Assembly: GCF_029783845.1 (NCBI RefSeq)
Contig: NZ_LWID01000001.1
Coordinates: forward strand, 806,001 to 870,000
From: Volucribacter amazonae
GTDB lineage: Bacteria; Pseudomonadota; Gammaproteobacteria; Enterobacterales; Pasteurellaceae
Direction: 5' to 3'
DNA length: 64,000 nt
The position numbers and the translations under genes were made by a program. Within the stretch, counting starts at the first letter, position 1. Every line of letters begins with the position of its first letter. The notes below the pieces were generated by a model that was given only the letters and a program-made list of their open reading frames with translations, was not told the DNA's origin and did not search any database. Shown piece by piece: positions 18,460 through 28,396 of this stretch.

Positions 18460-18622
18460 TTTTACCCTCACAATTTGAGCAATGTTAATGATGAAATCGG
18501 TATGTTATACGCCTTATTTGATACTGGTTGACTTATTTAGATAAATTTACAATACCAACACCTTTAAACTTAGGTATCCGATTATTCTACACATTTAACT
18601 AATTTTATAAAGAGGTGTTATT

Positions 18623-19156
18623 ATGAAAAAATTATTTGTTATCGCAGCATTAGCAGCATTACCTTTAACTGTAAGTGCTAAAGGTTTTTATGTACAAGGG
18701 GATTTAGGTGTATCTAATTTACATATTGTTGATACAGAAGATAACGATCTTCCAAATAAAGCAGTGTTTACTCAACGTATCAGCGTAGGTTACGACTTTG
18801 AGCGTTTCCGTATTGCAGTGGATTATACTAATTTTGGTAAAGCTAAATTTGATGATTATGGGGCAAGTTTTAAAATTCAATCTTTTGGTGTTAGTGGTTT
18901 CTACGATTTCCGTAATAGCTCCAGATTTACTCCTTATGTTGGTGCAAGAGTTGGATATTCTATCGCCAAAATAACCGACTATGATCTCTATTTCCCTGAA
19001 ACAGAACGTAAAACCAGTAATAGCATAGGTGTATTAGGCGGTGTACAATTCTCTATTACTGATAATTTTGCATTAAACTTAGGTCTAGAATATAATCGTT
19101 TAGCCTCTGATTTTGGACAATTCGGTGGGCAAGTGGGGTTACGTTATAGCTTCTAA
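18623..19156 (+). CDS. Opa-like small outer-membrane beta-barrel protein
   Basis: A 177-residue protein with a signal peptide (MKKLFVIAALAALPLTVSAK; cleavage after SA-type site near 19-20). The mature part begins GFYVQGDLGVSNLH and has alternating hydrophobic strands, ending in the outer-membrane terminal signature LRYSF. This fits the eight-strand opacity/OmpW/OmpX-like family seen as Opa homologues in Haemophilus. It could act as an adhesin or in membrane integrity; ligand unknown. A strong ribosome site AAAGAGGTG precedes it, and a terminator follows at once. Confidence 0.8.
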   Translation: MKKLFVIAALAALPLTVSAKGFYVQGDLGVSNLHIVDTEDNDLPNKAVFTQRISVGYDFERFRIAVDYTNFGKAKFDDYGASFKIQSFGVSGFYDFRNSSRFTPYVGARVGYSIAKITDYDLYFPETERKTSNSIGVLGGVQFSITDNFALNLGLEYNRLASDFGQFGGQVGLRYSF

Positions 19157-19167
19157 CAATACATATA

Positions 19168-19192
19168 AAAGTCTGCTTAATGCAGACTTTTT
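19168..19192 (+). terminator. Terminator after the Opa-like gene
   Basis: The arms AAAGTCTGC (19168-19176) and GCAGACTTT (19182-19190) are perfectly complementary and followed by TT. It lies between the Opa-like gene and the lipoprotein gene only 12 bp before the next ATG, so it may partly attenuate rather than isolate the second gene. Confidence 0.75.
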
Positions 19193-19203
19193 CAAGGATT
19201 AAT

Positions 19204-19650
19204 ATGAAAAAATATTTTGCAATTTTATTTATTAGCTTATCTTTATTATTGACTGGCTGTGCTAAAACAACAATGGATAGTGCCGAAAACGATGCGGTCG
19301 CTAAACAATTTATCACTCCACCAAAAGGAATGACTGGTATCTATATCTACCGTGATTCTTATTTTGGCTCAGCATTAAAAAAGAATTTATATATTGATGA
19401 TAATTTCATTGGTGAGTCTGCTCCTAAAGTTTATTTTTATAAACAAGTTAAAGCAGGCCCACATAAAATTTCTACCGAATCGGAATTTAGCAACAATGAT
19501 TTAAATATCAATACTGAACCAGGTAAAAATTATTTTATTCGTCAATATATAAAAATGGGCGTTTTTGTTGGTGGTGCTAATTTAGAGCAAGTTTCTGAAG
19601 AAAAAGGGAAAAAAGCAATTCTCCAATTACGAAGAGCTTTAGCTAAATAG
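19204..19650 (+). CDS. DUF2846-type lipoprotein
   Basis: A 148-residue lipoprotein: signal MKKYFAILFISLSLLLTGC with Cys19 in the lipobox LTGC. The mature part (GMTGIYIYRD, then LYIDDNFIGESAPKVYFY) matches the DUF2846 pattern of small bacterial lipoproteins with a beta-sandwich-like domain. I start at ATG 19204 after AAGGATT. Function unknown. It is placed behind the Opa-like gene across a short hairpin, so the two may be co-expressed. Confidence 0.75.
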   Translation: MKKYFAILFISLSLLLTGCAKTTMDSAENDAVAKQFITPPKGMTGIYIYRDSYFGSALKKNLYIDDNFIGESAPKVYFYKQVKAGPHKISTESEFSNNDLNINTEPGKNYFIRQYIKMGVFVGGANLEQVSEEKGKKAILQLRRALAK

Positions 19651-19657
19651 GCTGGTT

Positions 19658-19707
19658 AAAGACCTCTTTAAGCATTATTAAAATGAGGTCTTTGTTTTTT
19701 CTTTTTT
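19658..19707 (+). terminator. Terminator after the DUF2846 lipoprotein gene
   Basis: The arms AAAGACCTC (19658-19666) and GAGGTCTTT (19685-19693) are followed by GTTTTTTCTTTTTT. The loop is 18 bases of AT-rich sequence. Confidence 0.8.
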
Positions 19708-19751
19708 GTAAATCTCATTTTTATCGTTAAGCCTTTCGCTATTTATTGGAG

Positions 19752-19814
19752 TAATGGACAAAATAGTTGCTAATAATAATTTCCTCAAATTGTTAGCAAC
19801 CATTTTGTCCATTA
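19752..19814. repeat. Long inverted repeat, copy 2 (second hairpin family)
   Basis: The left arm (from 19752, TAATGGACAAAATAGTTGCT and on) and the right arm (19789-19814) are complementary at all but one or two of 26 positions. The loop is about 10 bases. It is similar to the hairpin at 8251-8302, and both directly adjoin a Correia-like end. It fills most of the 300-bp gap between the lipoprotein gene and gltD, where no gene is seen. Confidence 0.6.
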
Positions 19815-19815
19815 C

Positions 19816-19851
19816 ACCGCGTTGTCTTATATCAAAATTTAAACGACTATA
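19816..19851. repeat. Correia-like repeat, end fragment (copy C)
   Basis: GTTGTCTTATATCAAAATTT, then AAACGACTATA, corresponds to the last third of the full copies (compare the complement of 43176-43210). The rest of the element is missing and is replaced by the long hairpin at 19752-19814. Confidence 0.6.
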
Positions 19852-19952
19852 TTTTAACCAAGTGCGGTAAGTTTTTGTTTAGTTTTTAATGGAAACAAAA
19901 ATGCTAATCCCCACGAAAAGGATTAGCATAACTAACATTGATGAAATGGAAA

Positions 19953-21377
19953 CTAAATATCTAAAAATTCCATAATACTTTGGGCGGCATCGCGTCCTTC
20001 TGCAATGGCGGTTACTACCAGATCAGAGCCACGAGTAATGTCGCCACCGGCAAAGATTTTTGGGTTGGCGGTTTGTTGTTTTAAGCCTGTTTTTGCTTCA
20101 ATTCTGCCTCGTTGATCGGTGGTAACCCCCACTTTACTCAGCCAAGGCATACTATGTGGTGCAAAACCAAAAGCAACAATAATAGCATCACAAGGGATAA
20201 TTTCTTCGCTGCCAGCAATAGGTTCAGCTCGGCGGCGTCCTTGTTGATCAGGCTCGCCCAGTTGAGTGCGGACGATTTTAATGCCTGTTACTTTGCCTTG
20301 TTTATCCACTTCCACTGCAACAGGATCGGCTTCAATTTCAACAGGTTGGGCATTGAATTGGAATTTTACCCCTTCCTCTTGTGCATTAGTGTATTCTTTT
20401 TTGGAGCCTGGCATATTAGCGGCATCACGACGATAAACACAGGTTACCGCTTTCGCTCGTTGGCGAACAGAGGTGCGAACACAATCCATTGCGGTATCGC
20501 CACCGCCCAACACAACCACGCGTTTATCCTGCATACTCACATAATCAGGGGCTGGTAAATTTAATAGATGTTGGGTATTGCCGATTAAAAATGGTAAAGC
20601 TGAATATACCCCTTGAGCTTGTTCGTTAGGGATATTCGCCTTGATCCCTTGATAAGTCCCAACCGCGAGAAATACGGCGTCATATTGTTCCACAATGTCA
20701 GCTAATTCAATATCCTTGCCGATTTCTACACCAAGTTTAAATTGGATACCCATTTCGCTAAACAATTCTCGGCGGCGTTGCATCACTTGCTTTTCTAATT
20801 TAAAGGCAGGGATACCAAAGGTCAGCAATCCGCCAATTTCTTGTTGGCGTTCGTAAACGGTAACCTCTACCCCATTGCGAATTAATACATCAGCACAACC
20901 TAGTCCAGCTGGACCTGCTCCGATAATCGCCACTTTTTTACCGCTTGCCTCTACCGCTGGAACGCTAGGCTTCCAGCCCATAGCGAAGGCTTTTTCGGTA
21001 ATATATTTTTCTACGTTGCCAATGGTTACTGCACCAAATTCTGCGTTTAGGGTGCAGTCCCCCTCACAAAGGCGATCTTGTGGACAAACTCGTCCACACA
21101 CTTCTGGCAGGCTATTGGTGCTATGAGCTAATTCGGCGGCTTCAATAATACGTCCTTCATTAGCCAGCCTTAACCAGTTAGGAATGTTGTTGTGTAACGG
21201 ACATTTATTTTGGCAATAAGGGTTACCACAAGCTAAACAGCGATCCGCTTGAGATTTGGCTTGGCTATCGCTAAAGGCTTGATAGATTTCAATAAATTCT
21301 ATTTTGCGTGCATTTAATGGGATTTTTGGTGGATCTACTCGAGGTAAATCAATAAATTGGTAAACATTCTCACTCAT
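19953..21377 (-). CDS. gltD: Glutamate synthase (NADPH) small subunit
   Basis: The beta subunit of GOGAT, which oxidises NADPH and passes electrons to the GltB subunit. The 474 residues show an N-terminal 4Fe-4S region (CLACGNPYCQNKCPLHNNIP, about residues 46-65), an FAD-binding GAGPAGLGCADVL at about residue 152 and the NADPH-binding VVLGGGDTAMDCVRT at about 287. It is preceded by AAGGAAAG and lies 43 bp after gltB on the minus strand. Length matches E. coli GltD (472). Confidence 0.94.
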   Translation of the reverse strand: MSENVYQFIDLPRVDPPKIPLNARKIEFIEIYQAFSDSQAKSQADRCLACGNPYCQNKCPLHNNIPNWLRLANEGRIIEAAELAHSTNSLPEVCGRVCPQDRLCEGDCTLNAEFGAVTIGNVEKYITEKAFAMGWKPSVPAVEASGKKVAIIGAGPAGLGCADVLIRNGVEVTVYERQQEIGGLLTFGIPAFKLEKQVMQRRRELFSEMGIQFKLGVEIGKDIELADIVEQYDAVFLAVGTYQGIKANIPNEQAQGVYSALPFLIGNTQHLLNLPAPDYVSMQDKRVVVLGGGDTAMDCVRTSVRQRAKAVTCVYRRDAANMPGSKKEYTNAQEEGVKFQFNAQPVEIEADPVAVEVDKQGKVTGIKIVRTQLGEPDQQGRRRAEPIAGSEEIIPCDAIIVAFGFAPHSMPWLSKVGVTTDQRGRIEAKTGLKQQTANPKIFAGGDITRGSDLVVTAIAEGRDAAQSIMEFLDI

Positions 21378-21420
21378 AATACTTTCCTTAGAAATCCTTT
21401 GATATTTAACTTAGTTAAGG

Positions 21421-24400
21421 TTATTGCGTAACCACGCGTAATTCTTCAATGCTACGGCGTTTATGACCGAGTAAGGCATTGACATCATTGGCTTTTGGTT
21501 TGACCAAAATAAAGCGGTCAATAAAGTTTTCCCAATCTGTGAGGATACGTTCGCCAATGGCACTATGGGTTAGCTCCACATGGCGTGAAATTAAACCGCG
21601 TAGATGTTCTTGGTGCATTGGTAATTCCCTTAGGGATAAACCTTCTACCAATTCAGGATTAATGCGTTGTGGGAAGTTGCCGTCTTCATTGAGGACATAG
21701 GCAAATCCACCTGTCATACCTGCACCAAAATTGATACCTGTTTTGCCTAAAATGGTCACGACACCGCCCGTCATATATTCACAGCCATTGTCGCCAATGC
21801 CCTCTACTACGGCACTTGCCCCTGAATTACGCACCGCAAAGCGTTCTCCTGCTCGCCCAGAAGCAAATAATTCGCCCTGCGTTGCGCCATATAAACAGGT
21901 GTTACCAATAATGGCAGCTTGTTCAGCTTTGAAAGCTACACCGTTATGCGGTTTGATCACAATGCGACCACCGCCCATACCTTTGCCCACATAATCGTTA
22001 GCATCGCCTGTGAGGGTAAGGTTCACGCCGCCAGCTAACCAGACACCAAAACTTTGCCCTGCTGTTCCCACTAAGTTAATATCAAAAACTTGAGTGCTGT
22101 TTCCTTTATTACCGTATTCTTTGGCAATCATACCTGATAAGGTTGCCCCTACCGAACGATCAAGGTTACTAATATCAAAATTCACTCGGATACTTTCGCC
22201 TTTGTTAAACGCCTCTTGTACTTCATTCACAATGGCTTTGTTTAACAAGCCTTGATCAAAAGGTGGATTGCTTTCTTGACAAAAACGTGCACTGCCGTCA
22301 GGCACTTTTGGCGAATACAATAATTTAGTTAAGTCTAACCCACGTTGTTTGGCGGTTTTTCCCTCAATAATTTCTAATAAGTCAGTACGTCCAATTAAAT
22401 CAGTGAGCTTTTCTACCCCTAATTGTGCTAATAATTCACGCACATCTTGAGCGATAAATTTGAAATAATTCATCGCTTTTTCTACTGTACCATGGTAATG
22501 GTTATTGCGTAGGGTATCGTCTTGGGTGGCGATACCTGTGGCACAGTTATTTAAATGGCAAATACGCAGATAACGGCAACCTAATGCCACCATTGGACCT
22601 GTGCCAAAACCAAAACTTTCTGCCCCTAAAATGGCAGCTTTAATAATATCCAAACCTGTTTTTAAGCCACCGTCAACTTGTAAACGGACTTTATGGCGAA
22701 GATTATTTTCCACTAAGGCTTGTTGTGCCTCAGCCAATCCTAATTCCCAAGGTGAACCCGCATATTTAACGCTGGATAATGGGCTTGCCCCTGTACCGCC
22801 GTCATAACCTGCAATGGTAATTAAATCCGCATAGGCTTTGGCGACCCCTGTGGCAATGGTTCCTACCCCCGGCAAGGAAACTAATTTTACTGAGATTAAC
22901 GCAGTTGGATTAATCTGTTTGAGATCAAAAATAAGCTGTGCCAAATCCTCAATAGAATAAATATCATGATGAGGTGGTGGCGAAATTAAGGTTGAGCCAG
23001 GTACAGCATAGCGTAATTGTGCGATATAAGGGGTAACTTTATCGCCAGGTAATTGTCCGCCCTCGCCGGGTTTTGCCCCTTGTGCCACTTTAATTTGAAT
23101 CACATCCGCACTCATTAAATACGCCGCCGTAACCCCAAAACGTCCTGAGGCAACTTGTTTAATACGAGACACTTTTTCGGTGCCGTAACGTTTAGGATCT
23201 TCGCCGCCCTCACCTGAGTTAGAAAAACCACCTAAACGGTTCATCGCCGTAGCCAAAGCCTCGTGTGCTTCTGGACTTAATGCTCCAATGGACATTGCCG
23301 CACTATCAAAGCGTTTATACAGATTTTCCGCAGGCTCTACTTGCTCCAAAGCAATGGCTTGGCAATCCTCAGTTTTCAAGCGTAACATATCACGAAGAGT
23401 AGTAATCGGACGTTGATTAACGGCATCACGATATAATTTGTATTTTTCGTAATCGCCCGTATTCACCGCCGCTTGAATGGTATTTACTACCTCTGGATTA
23501 TAGGCGTGATATTCTCCTTGTGGTTTAAATTTCAAATAACCACCAGCGTCAAGCCCTTGGCTAGCTCGCCATGCACGTTGGCGAGTTTGGCTAATTTGTT
23601 GATGTAAATCAGCAAAATTTGCTCCCTCGATCCGACTGCTGATCTTTGGAAAACATAATTGGGTAATTTCCTTACTCATTCCCACGAGTTCAAACAAATG
23701 AGCGCAACGGTAGGAAGAAATGGTAGAAATCCCCATTTTAGACATAATTTTGTATAGCCCTTTGTTGATACCATTGCGGAAATTCGCCAACACCTCTCGT
23801 AACGGCTTATTAATCGCACCCTTTTGCACCATATGTGCTAAACTTTCATAGGCTAAATAAGGATATACCGCCGTTGCACCTAAACCAATTAATACGGCAA
23901 AATGATGAGGATTGCGAGCCTCAGCGGTTTCCACAATAATATTGGCATCACAACGTAAATTAGCACTGACTAAGCGTTGTTGAATTGCGCCCACAAATAA
24001 CGCAGACGGAATTGGCTGGCGCTCTTTGCTAATTTGACGATCAGAAATAATCAATAAAACAGCGCCATTTTTGACCGCACTTTCTGCTTGATCACAAAGC
24101 TGTACTAGGGCAGATTGTAAATCTTGCTCCGCCGAATAAGTGGCATCTAAGCGTTCGGCTTTATAATGTTGTTGCGGTAAGTTGAGTAGCTGTTGTAAAT
24201 CAGAATAAAGTAAAATCGGCGATTTAAAATTCACCCGATGCGACATTCCCTCCGCCTCAAAGAACACACACATTTCTCGCCCAATACTGGTGTTAAGGCT
24301 CATTACATGGGCTTCACGCAATGGGTCAATGGGCGGATTGGTAACTTGGGCAAAATATTGACGGAAATAATCAAAAATCACTCGAGGGCGTTCGCTCAAT

Positions 24401-25884
24401 ACCGCAAATGGCGTATCATCACCCATTGAGCCAACAGCCTCTTGTCCGTTTTCGCCAAGTACACGAATAATGCCCTCTAATTCTTCGCTATCATATAAAA
24501 ATTGCTTTTGATAAATCTTGAGCTGTTTACTATCAAGGCTAGCTTTGCCAATATCCTGTTCAGCAATTTGCTCAAACGGCATTAAACTTTTTACATTTTT
24601 ATTAAGCCATTGGCGATAAGGGTGGCGATTTTTCACTTCTTCATCAATTTGATCAGAATGGAGCAGTTGCCCTTTACGGGTATCAATCACCAATAATTGC
24701 CCCGGTCCTACCCGCCCTTTTTCCACCACTTCATCAGGGGCATAATCCCAAATTCCCACTTCAGAGGCAATGGTAATTAAACGATCTTGGGTAATCACAT
24801 AACGAGCAGGACGTAAACCGTTACGATCCAGATTACAAGCGGCATAACGTCCATCGGATAAGACGATCCCAGCTGGGCCGTCCCAAGGCTCCATATGCAT
24901 TGAGTTGAAATCATAAAACGCCCGCAAATCATCGCTCATATCAGGATTATGCTGCCAAGCTGGCGGCACCAATAAACGCATGGCACGAAATAAATCCATA
25001 CCGCCACAGACAAATAATTCCAACATATTATCCAAGGAAGCTGAATCCGAACCACTTTCATCAACAAAAGGGGCGGCGGTTTGTAAATCAGGGATTAACG
25101 GCGTACGGTATTTATAAGCCCTTGCTCTTGCCCAAGCTCGGTTGCCCGAAATAGTATTAATTTCCCCATTATGAGCAAGATAACGGAAAGGTTGTGCCAA
25201 TCGCCAACGTGGTTGAGTATTGGTAGAAAAACGTTGGTGGAATAAACAAATGGCAGATTGCATACGCAAATCCGCTAAATCCAAATAGAATTTAGGCAGA
25301 TCCTTTGGCATACACAAACCCTTATAAATAATGGTTTGGTTAGAAAAACTACAAATATAAAAATCAGGATCGCTAATGCGTTTCTCAATACGACGGCGAG
25401 CAATAAATAAACGGCGTTGTAAATCCTGCACACGCCAACCGCTCGGTGCATTAATAAATACTTGCTTAATCAAAGGCATATCTGCCAACGCAATCGCCCC
25501 TAATACCGAAGGATTGGTAGGCACATCACGCCAAGCGGCAATGCCTAAGGTTTCATTGGTTAATTCTTCATTGATAATGGCAATATAGGCTTGGGCTTTT
25601 TGTTCATCTTGTGGCAAAAATATTTGCCCAACGCCAAAGATTTTAGCTAAAGAAAATTGATTTTCTTGTGCAATGGTACGGAAAAAACTTTCGGGTAATT
25701 GCAAGGATAAGCCACAGCCATCGCCTGTTTTACCATCGGACAAAATTGCCCCACGGTGTTGCATTCTGGATAAACCTAAAATGGCATTACGCACAACCTT
25801 ATGGCTTTGTACCCCATCAATATTGGCGATTAAACCAAATCCGCAGTTTTCTCGTGTCAGAGAAGGATCATATAACATCTGCAT
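21421..25884 (-). CDS. gltB: Glutamate synthase (NADPH) large subunit
   Basis: The alpha subunit, 1487 residues, converts glutamine plus 2-oxoglutarate to two glutamates. Domains in order: class-II (Ntn) amidotransferase starting at Cys14 (NCGFGLIANIDG), exposed after removal of only 13 residues; a central domain; the FMN synthase domain (GGEDPKRYG, GAKPGEGGQLPG, GYDGGTGASPLSS); the 3Fe-4S Cys cluster CRYLRICHLNNC (spacing C-x5-C-x4-C); and the C-terminal beta-helix. The propeptide is shorter than the roughly 40 residues of E. coli. gltD follows. A USS core is within the gene near 24078. Confidence 0.95.
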   Translation of the reverse strand: MQMLYDPSLTRENCGFGLIANIDGVQSHKVVRNAILGLSRMQHRGAILSDGKTGDGCGLSLQLPESFFRTIAQENQFSLAKIFGVGQIFLPQDEQKAQAYIAIINEELTNETLGIAAWRDVPTNPSVLGAIALADMPLIKQVFINAPSGWRVQDLQRRLFIARRRIEKRISDPDFYICSFSNQTIIYKGLCMPKDLPKFYLDLADLRMQSAICLFHQRFSTNTQPRWRLAQPFRYLAHNGEINTISGNRAWARARAYKYRTPLIPDLQTAAPFVDESGSDSASLDNMLELFVCGGMDLFRAMRLLVPPAWQHNPDMSDDLRAFYDFNSMHMEPWDGPAGIVLSDGRYAACNLDRNGLRPARYVITQDRLITIASEVGIWDYAPDEVVEKGRVGPGQLLVIDTRKGQLLHSDQIDEEVKNRHPYRQWLNKNVKSLMPFEQIAEQDIGKASLDSKQLKIYQKQFLYDSEELEGIIRVLGENGQEAVGSMGDDTPFAVLSERPRVIFDYFRQYFAQVTNPPIDPLREAHVMSLNTSIGREMCVFFEAEGMSHRVNFKSPILLYSDLQQLLNLPQQHYKAERLDATYSAEQDLQSALVQLCDQAESAVKNGAVLLIISDRQISKERQPIPSALFVGAIQQRLVSANLRCDANIIVETAEARNPHHFAVLIGLGATAVYPYLAYESLAHMVQKGAINKPLREVLANFRNGINKGLYKIMSKMGISTISSYRCAHLFELVGMSKEITQLCFPKISSRIEGANFADLHQQISQTRQRAWRASQGLDAGGYLKFKPQGEYHAYNPEVVNTIQAAVNTGDYEKYKLYRDAVNQRPITTLRDMLRLKTEDCQAIALEQVEPAENLYKRFDSAAMSIGALSPEAHEALATAMNRLGGFSNSGEGGEDPKRYGTEKVSRIKQVASGRFGVTAAYLMSADVIQIKVAQGAKPGEGGQLPGDKVTPYIAQLRYAVPGSTLISPPPHHDIYSIEDLAQLIFDLKQINPTALISVKLVSLPGVGTIATGVAKAYADLITIAGYDGGTGASPLSSVKYAGSPWELGLAEAQQALVENNLRHKVRLQVDGGLKTGLDIIKAAILGAESFGFGTGPMVALGCRYLRICHLNNCATGIATQDDTLRNNHYHGTVEKAMNYFKFIAQDVRELLAQLGVEKLTDLIGRTDLLEIIEGKTAKQRGLDLTKLLYSPKVPDGSARFCQESNPPFDQGLLNKAIVNEVQEAFNKGESIRVNFDISNLDRSVGATLSGMIAKEYGNKGNSTQVFDINLVGTAGQSFGVWLAGGVNLTLTGDANDYVGKGMGGGRIVIKPHNGVAFKAEQAAIIGNTCLYGATQGELFASGRAGERFAVRNSGASAVVEGIGDNGCEYMTGGVVTILGKTGINFGAGMTGGFAYVLNEDGNFPQRINPELVEGLSLRELPMHQEHLRGLISRHVELTHSAIGERILTDWENFIDRFILVKPKANDVNALLGHKRRSIEELRVVTQ

Positions 25885-26044
25885 AGTTTAACTTCCTGTA
25901 AAAAGTAAAAGTCGTTGGTTTTATTGATTTGTTGTGTTCTGGTAGTTATACCTACCTTAGGGAGAGAGAGAAAAGTGCGGTCAAAATAGAGAGAGTTTTT
26001 TGACCACACCATATAGTCATATTAATTTGATAACTATGCTTTAA

Positions 26045-27628
26045 TTATTTTCCACTATCCCCATAGTTACCCAATACTCTCGCACTTGGATCATCAACAT
26101 TACAGCCTTCCCATTCTTTATTCGGCATCCAAAAGTCTTTAATCCAATGAGATTGTCCTGGGTAGAATTGCTCAAAAATATCACGATAGAGTAAAGATTC
26201 TTTGGTAAATGGCGTACCATGCGGATATTTTTGTTTCGCTTGTGCTAAATCTTGATCTGAATATTTGCTTTCCGCATAAGCCTTAAGATGATCCACCATA
26301 GAATGTCCCACCGCATCGCTAAATGCCGCTTTCTCACGATAAAGAATACTATCAGGCAAATAATCCAAGCCCTCAAAAGCACGGCGTAATAAATATTTTC
26401 CCTTGTTATATACGTTCATTTTACGTTCTGGATTAATGCTCATCGCATAATCCACAAAATCAGTATCACTAAACGGCACACGAGCCTCTAAAGAGTTTGC
26501 CGCTAAACAACGGTCAGCACGCAACACATCATACATATAAAGCTCACGAATACGTTTTTGTGCTTCTTGCTGGAATGCCATCGCACTTGGGGCAAAATCT
26601 GTGTATTTATAACCAAAAATTTCATCGCTCACTTCCCCCGTAAGCAATACTTTCAGATCGGTATTTTCACGAATATATTTACACACCAAATACATACCCA
26701 TACTGGCACGAATCGTGGTAATATCCCAAGTTTCCAAATGCCAAATGACTTTTTCTAGGCTTGATAACACCTCATCTTTAGTCATAATCACTTCGGTATG
26801 TTCCGTCCCCAAATAATCCGCTACTTCCTTCGCATATTTCAAATCAATAGGATCGGTATCCATACCCACCGCAAAGGTTTTAATCGGCTTATCAGAATGA
26901 CGTTGAGCAATGGCACAAACTAAAGATGAATCCAAACCGCCACTGAGTAAAAAACCTAATGGCGCATCAGAATTTAAACGTTTTAGCACCGCTGCCTCTA
27001 ATTTCTCACGCAAGTTAATGGCAATCGTATCCACATCTTGTTCCACAATACGTTTCGGATCCGCCAAATCGTTATAACACACAAATTGCCCTTGAGCATA
27101 ATAATGTCCCGGTGGGAAAGGCTGCACATCACGACAAAACGGCACTAAACCTTTCGCCTCAGAAGCAAAAGCAATACCACCAGTTTGCTTATCATAACCA
27201 TAAAACATTGGACGAATCCCCATAGGATCACGCCCCGCCATAATATCGCCGCTTTGGCTATCCCATAAAACAATAGCAAATTCCCCATCAAGCATTTTCA
27301 TCATCATCTCAATGCCTAAACGCTGATACAAAGGGATCAAAACCTCACAATCGCTACCAGAGTGAAATTGATAGCCACTGGCTAACATAGTTTTTAACTG
27401 TGGATAATTATAAATCTCGCCATTACATAACAAACGAACACCTTCATGCTCAAAAGGCTGGTTACCATTGTTGCTTAAATCCATAATAGATAAACGATGA
27501 AAGCCCCAAATACCACTTTGATCCGACACTAAACGTTGATGATCCGGTCCACGATGAAACAATGCATCGTAACCACGCTTAAACTGTTCTGAGGTTTCGC
27601 TTGAAGACGAAAAAATAAATCCACACAT
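26045..27628 (-). CDS. asnB: Asparagine synthase (glutamine-hydrolysing)
   Basis: Makes asparagine from aspartate, glutamine and ATP. The 527-residue protein has the amidotransferase domain with nucleophile Cys2 (MCGFIFSS), the RGPD and NGEIYNY glutamine-site motifs, and the synthetase domain with the pyrophosphate loop LLSGGLDSSLVCA (about residue 231) and the TGEVSDEIFGYKYTDFAP segment. It is slightly shorter than E. coli AsnB (554). Ribosome site AAGGAAATG. It lies upstream of gltB on the same strand, 160 bp away, so with gltBD it forms a nitrogen-assimilation group. Confidence 0.93.
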   Translation of the reverse strand: MCGFIFSSSSETSEQFKRGYDALFHRGPDHQRLVSDQSGIWGFHRLSIMDLSNNGNQPFEHEGVRLLCNGEIYNYPQLKTMLASGYQFHSGSDCEVLIPLYQRLGIEMMMKMLDGEFAIVLWDSQSGDIMAGRDPMGIRPMFYGYDKQTGGIAFASEAKGLVPFCRDVQPFPPGHYYAQGQFVCYNDLADPKRIVEQDVDTIAINLREKLEAAVLKRLNSDAPLGFLLSGGLDSSLVCAIAQRHSDKPIKTFAVGMDTDPIDLKYAKEVADYLGTEHTEVIMTKDEVLSSLEKVIWHLETWDITTIRASMGMYLVCKYIRENTDLKVLLTGEVSDEIFGYKYTDFAPSAMAFQQEAQKRIRELYMYDVLRADRCLAANSLEARVPFSDTDFVDYAMSINPERKMNVYNKGKYLLRRAFEGLDYLPDSILYREKAAFSDAVGHSMVDHLKAYAESKYSDQDLAQAKQKYPHGTPFTKESLLYRDIFEQFYPGQSHWIKDFWMPNKEWEGCNVDDPSARVLGNYGDSGK

Positions 27629-28216
27629 AAATACATTTCCTTTATTATTTAATTCTTTTGCCAGCCTCTCGCTATGCTTTGGCTATATACCATAATAATA
27701 GCAAGGGAGCTTATTGTTTATTGGCTTACTTATCCACCTATCAGGAATCGCAAGCTATCTGGGTGAATAATTTAAACGAAAAATATTGAATTGCCAATAA
27801 AAATAAATTAAATTTAACAAAAAATCTAATTAAATTAGTTTTTATTTAATTATTTCTCGATTTATTGTGATTTTGTTTGATTTGTTTGGGTTGTTAATAA
27901 GATTTATTGAATATAGTCAATTAAAATAAGGTTATACCTATTTTGAATTGAAGTGCGGTGTTTTTTTGCGATTTTTTGTTGTCTAGAGGACTGAGAACGG
28001 AAAACATCACAATCGTTAAAATCCTATTGATGAAATATTAAACAACCCTGTTTTCTGTTATTATTCTCTGTATTCTGCACTTTCAAACAAAATGGTGTAC
28101 CTATTCTCATATTCAACATTAGAACATATTTTGTTTTTTAATTAATATATCCTTGATCTATGCTCTAGACTATCTATTAGGCGATTTTTTACACAAAATG
28201 TGGTCTATTTTTCATT
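27629..28216. other. Gene-free AT-rich region upstream of asnB
   Basis: About 590 bp without a credible gene. It probably holds the asnB promoter on the minus strand. A Hin-type uptake core (AAGTGCGGT) is at about 27952-27960. There are long stretches of A/T between 27780 and 27900. I see no tRNA, riboswitch or strong hairpin. Confidence 0.5.
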
Positions 28217-28323
28217 TATAAGCCTTCCTACTTTAAAATAATACGGCGTTAACACGCCTTGTCCTATCCGTTGTACTGTTTTTGGCATACAGCCCCATCT
28301 TATTTTAACTTGAAACGACTGTA
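28217..28323. repeat. Correia-like repeat, diverged full-length copy (copy D)
   Basis: A 107-bp copy in reverse orientation: TATAAGCC start, CTTTAAAATAATACGGCGTT, CACGCCTTGTC, TTGTACTGT, then TCTTATTTTAACTTGAAACG and ACTGTA at the end. The interior has drifted more than the copies near 40 kb, so it is an old insertion. It borders the accessory cluster at 28.3-31.5 kb. Confidence 0.7.
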
Positions 28324-28324
28324 T

Positions 28325-28390
28325 TAAAGAATAACCCTCCTCTTTCAGATCTTCGCCAAAGCGGTTTACACCTCTTATACCGTCAAAGAG
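28325..28390 (-). pseudogene. Remnant of a DUF805 gene (C-terminal end)
   Basis: The minus strand encodes LFDGIRGVNRFGEDLKEEGY, then SLI. This is the C-terminus of the DUF805 protein at 31135-31515 (LFDGTRGTNRFGEDPKGNSH). Nothing upstream in this frame continues the protein, because the stop region of the HTH gene adjoins it. It marks a lost DUF805 copy at the edge of the cluster. Confidence 0.65.
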
Positions 28391-28396
28391 TAAAGG

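Noticed and set aside
21479..25886. Many open frames on the plus strand opposite gltB and gltD
   Set aside because: They are antisense to strongly conserved genes, have no ribosome sites and no recognisable domains.
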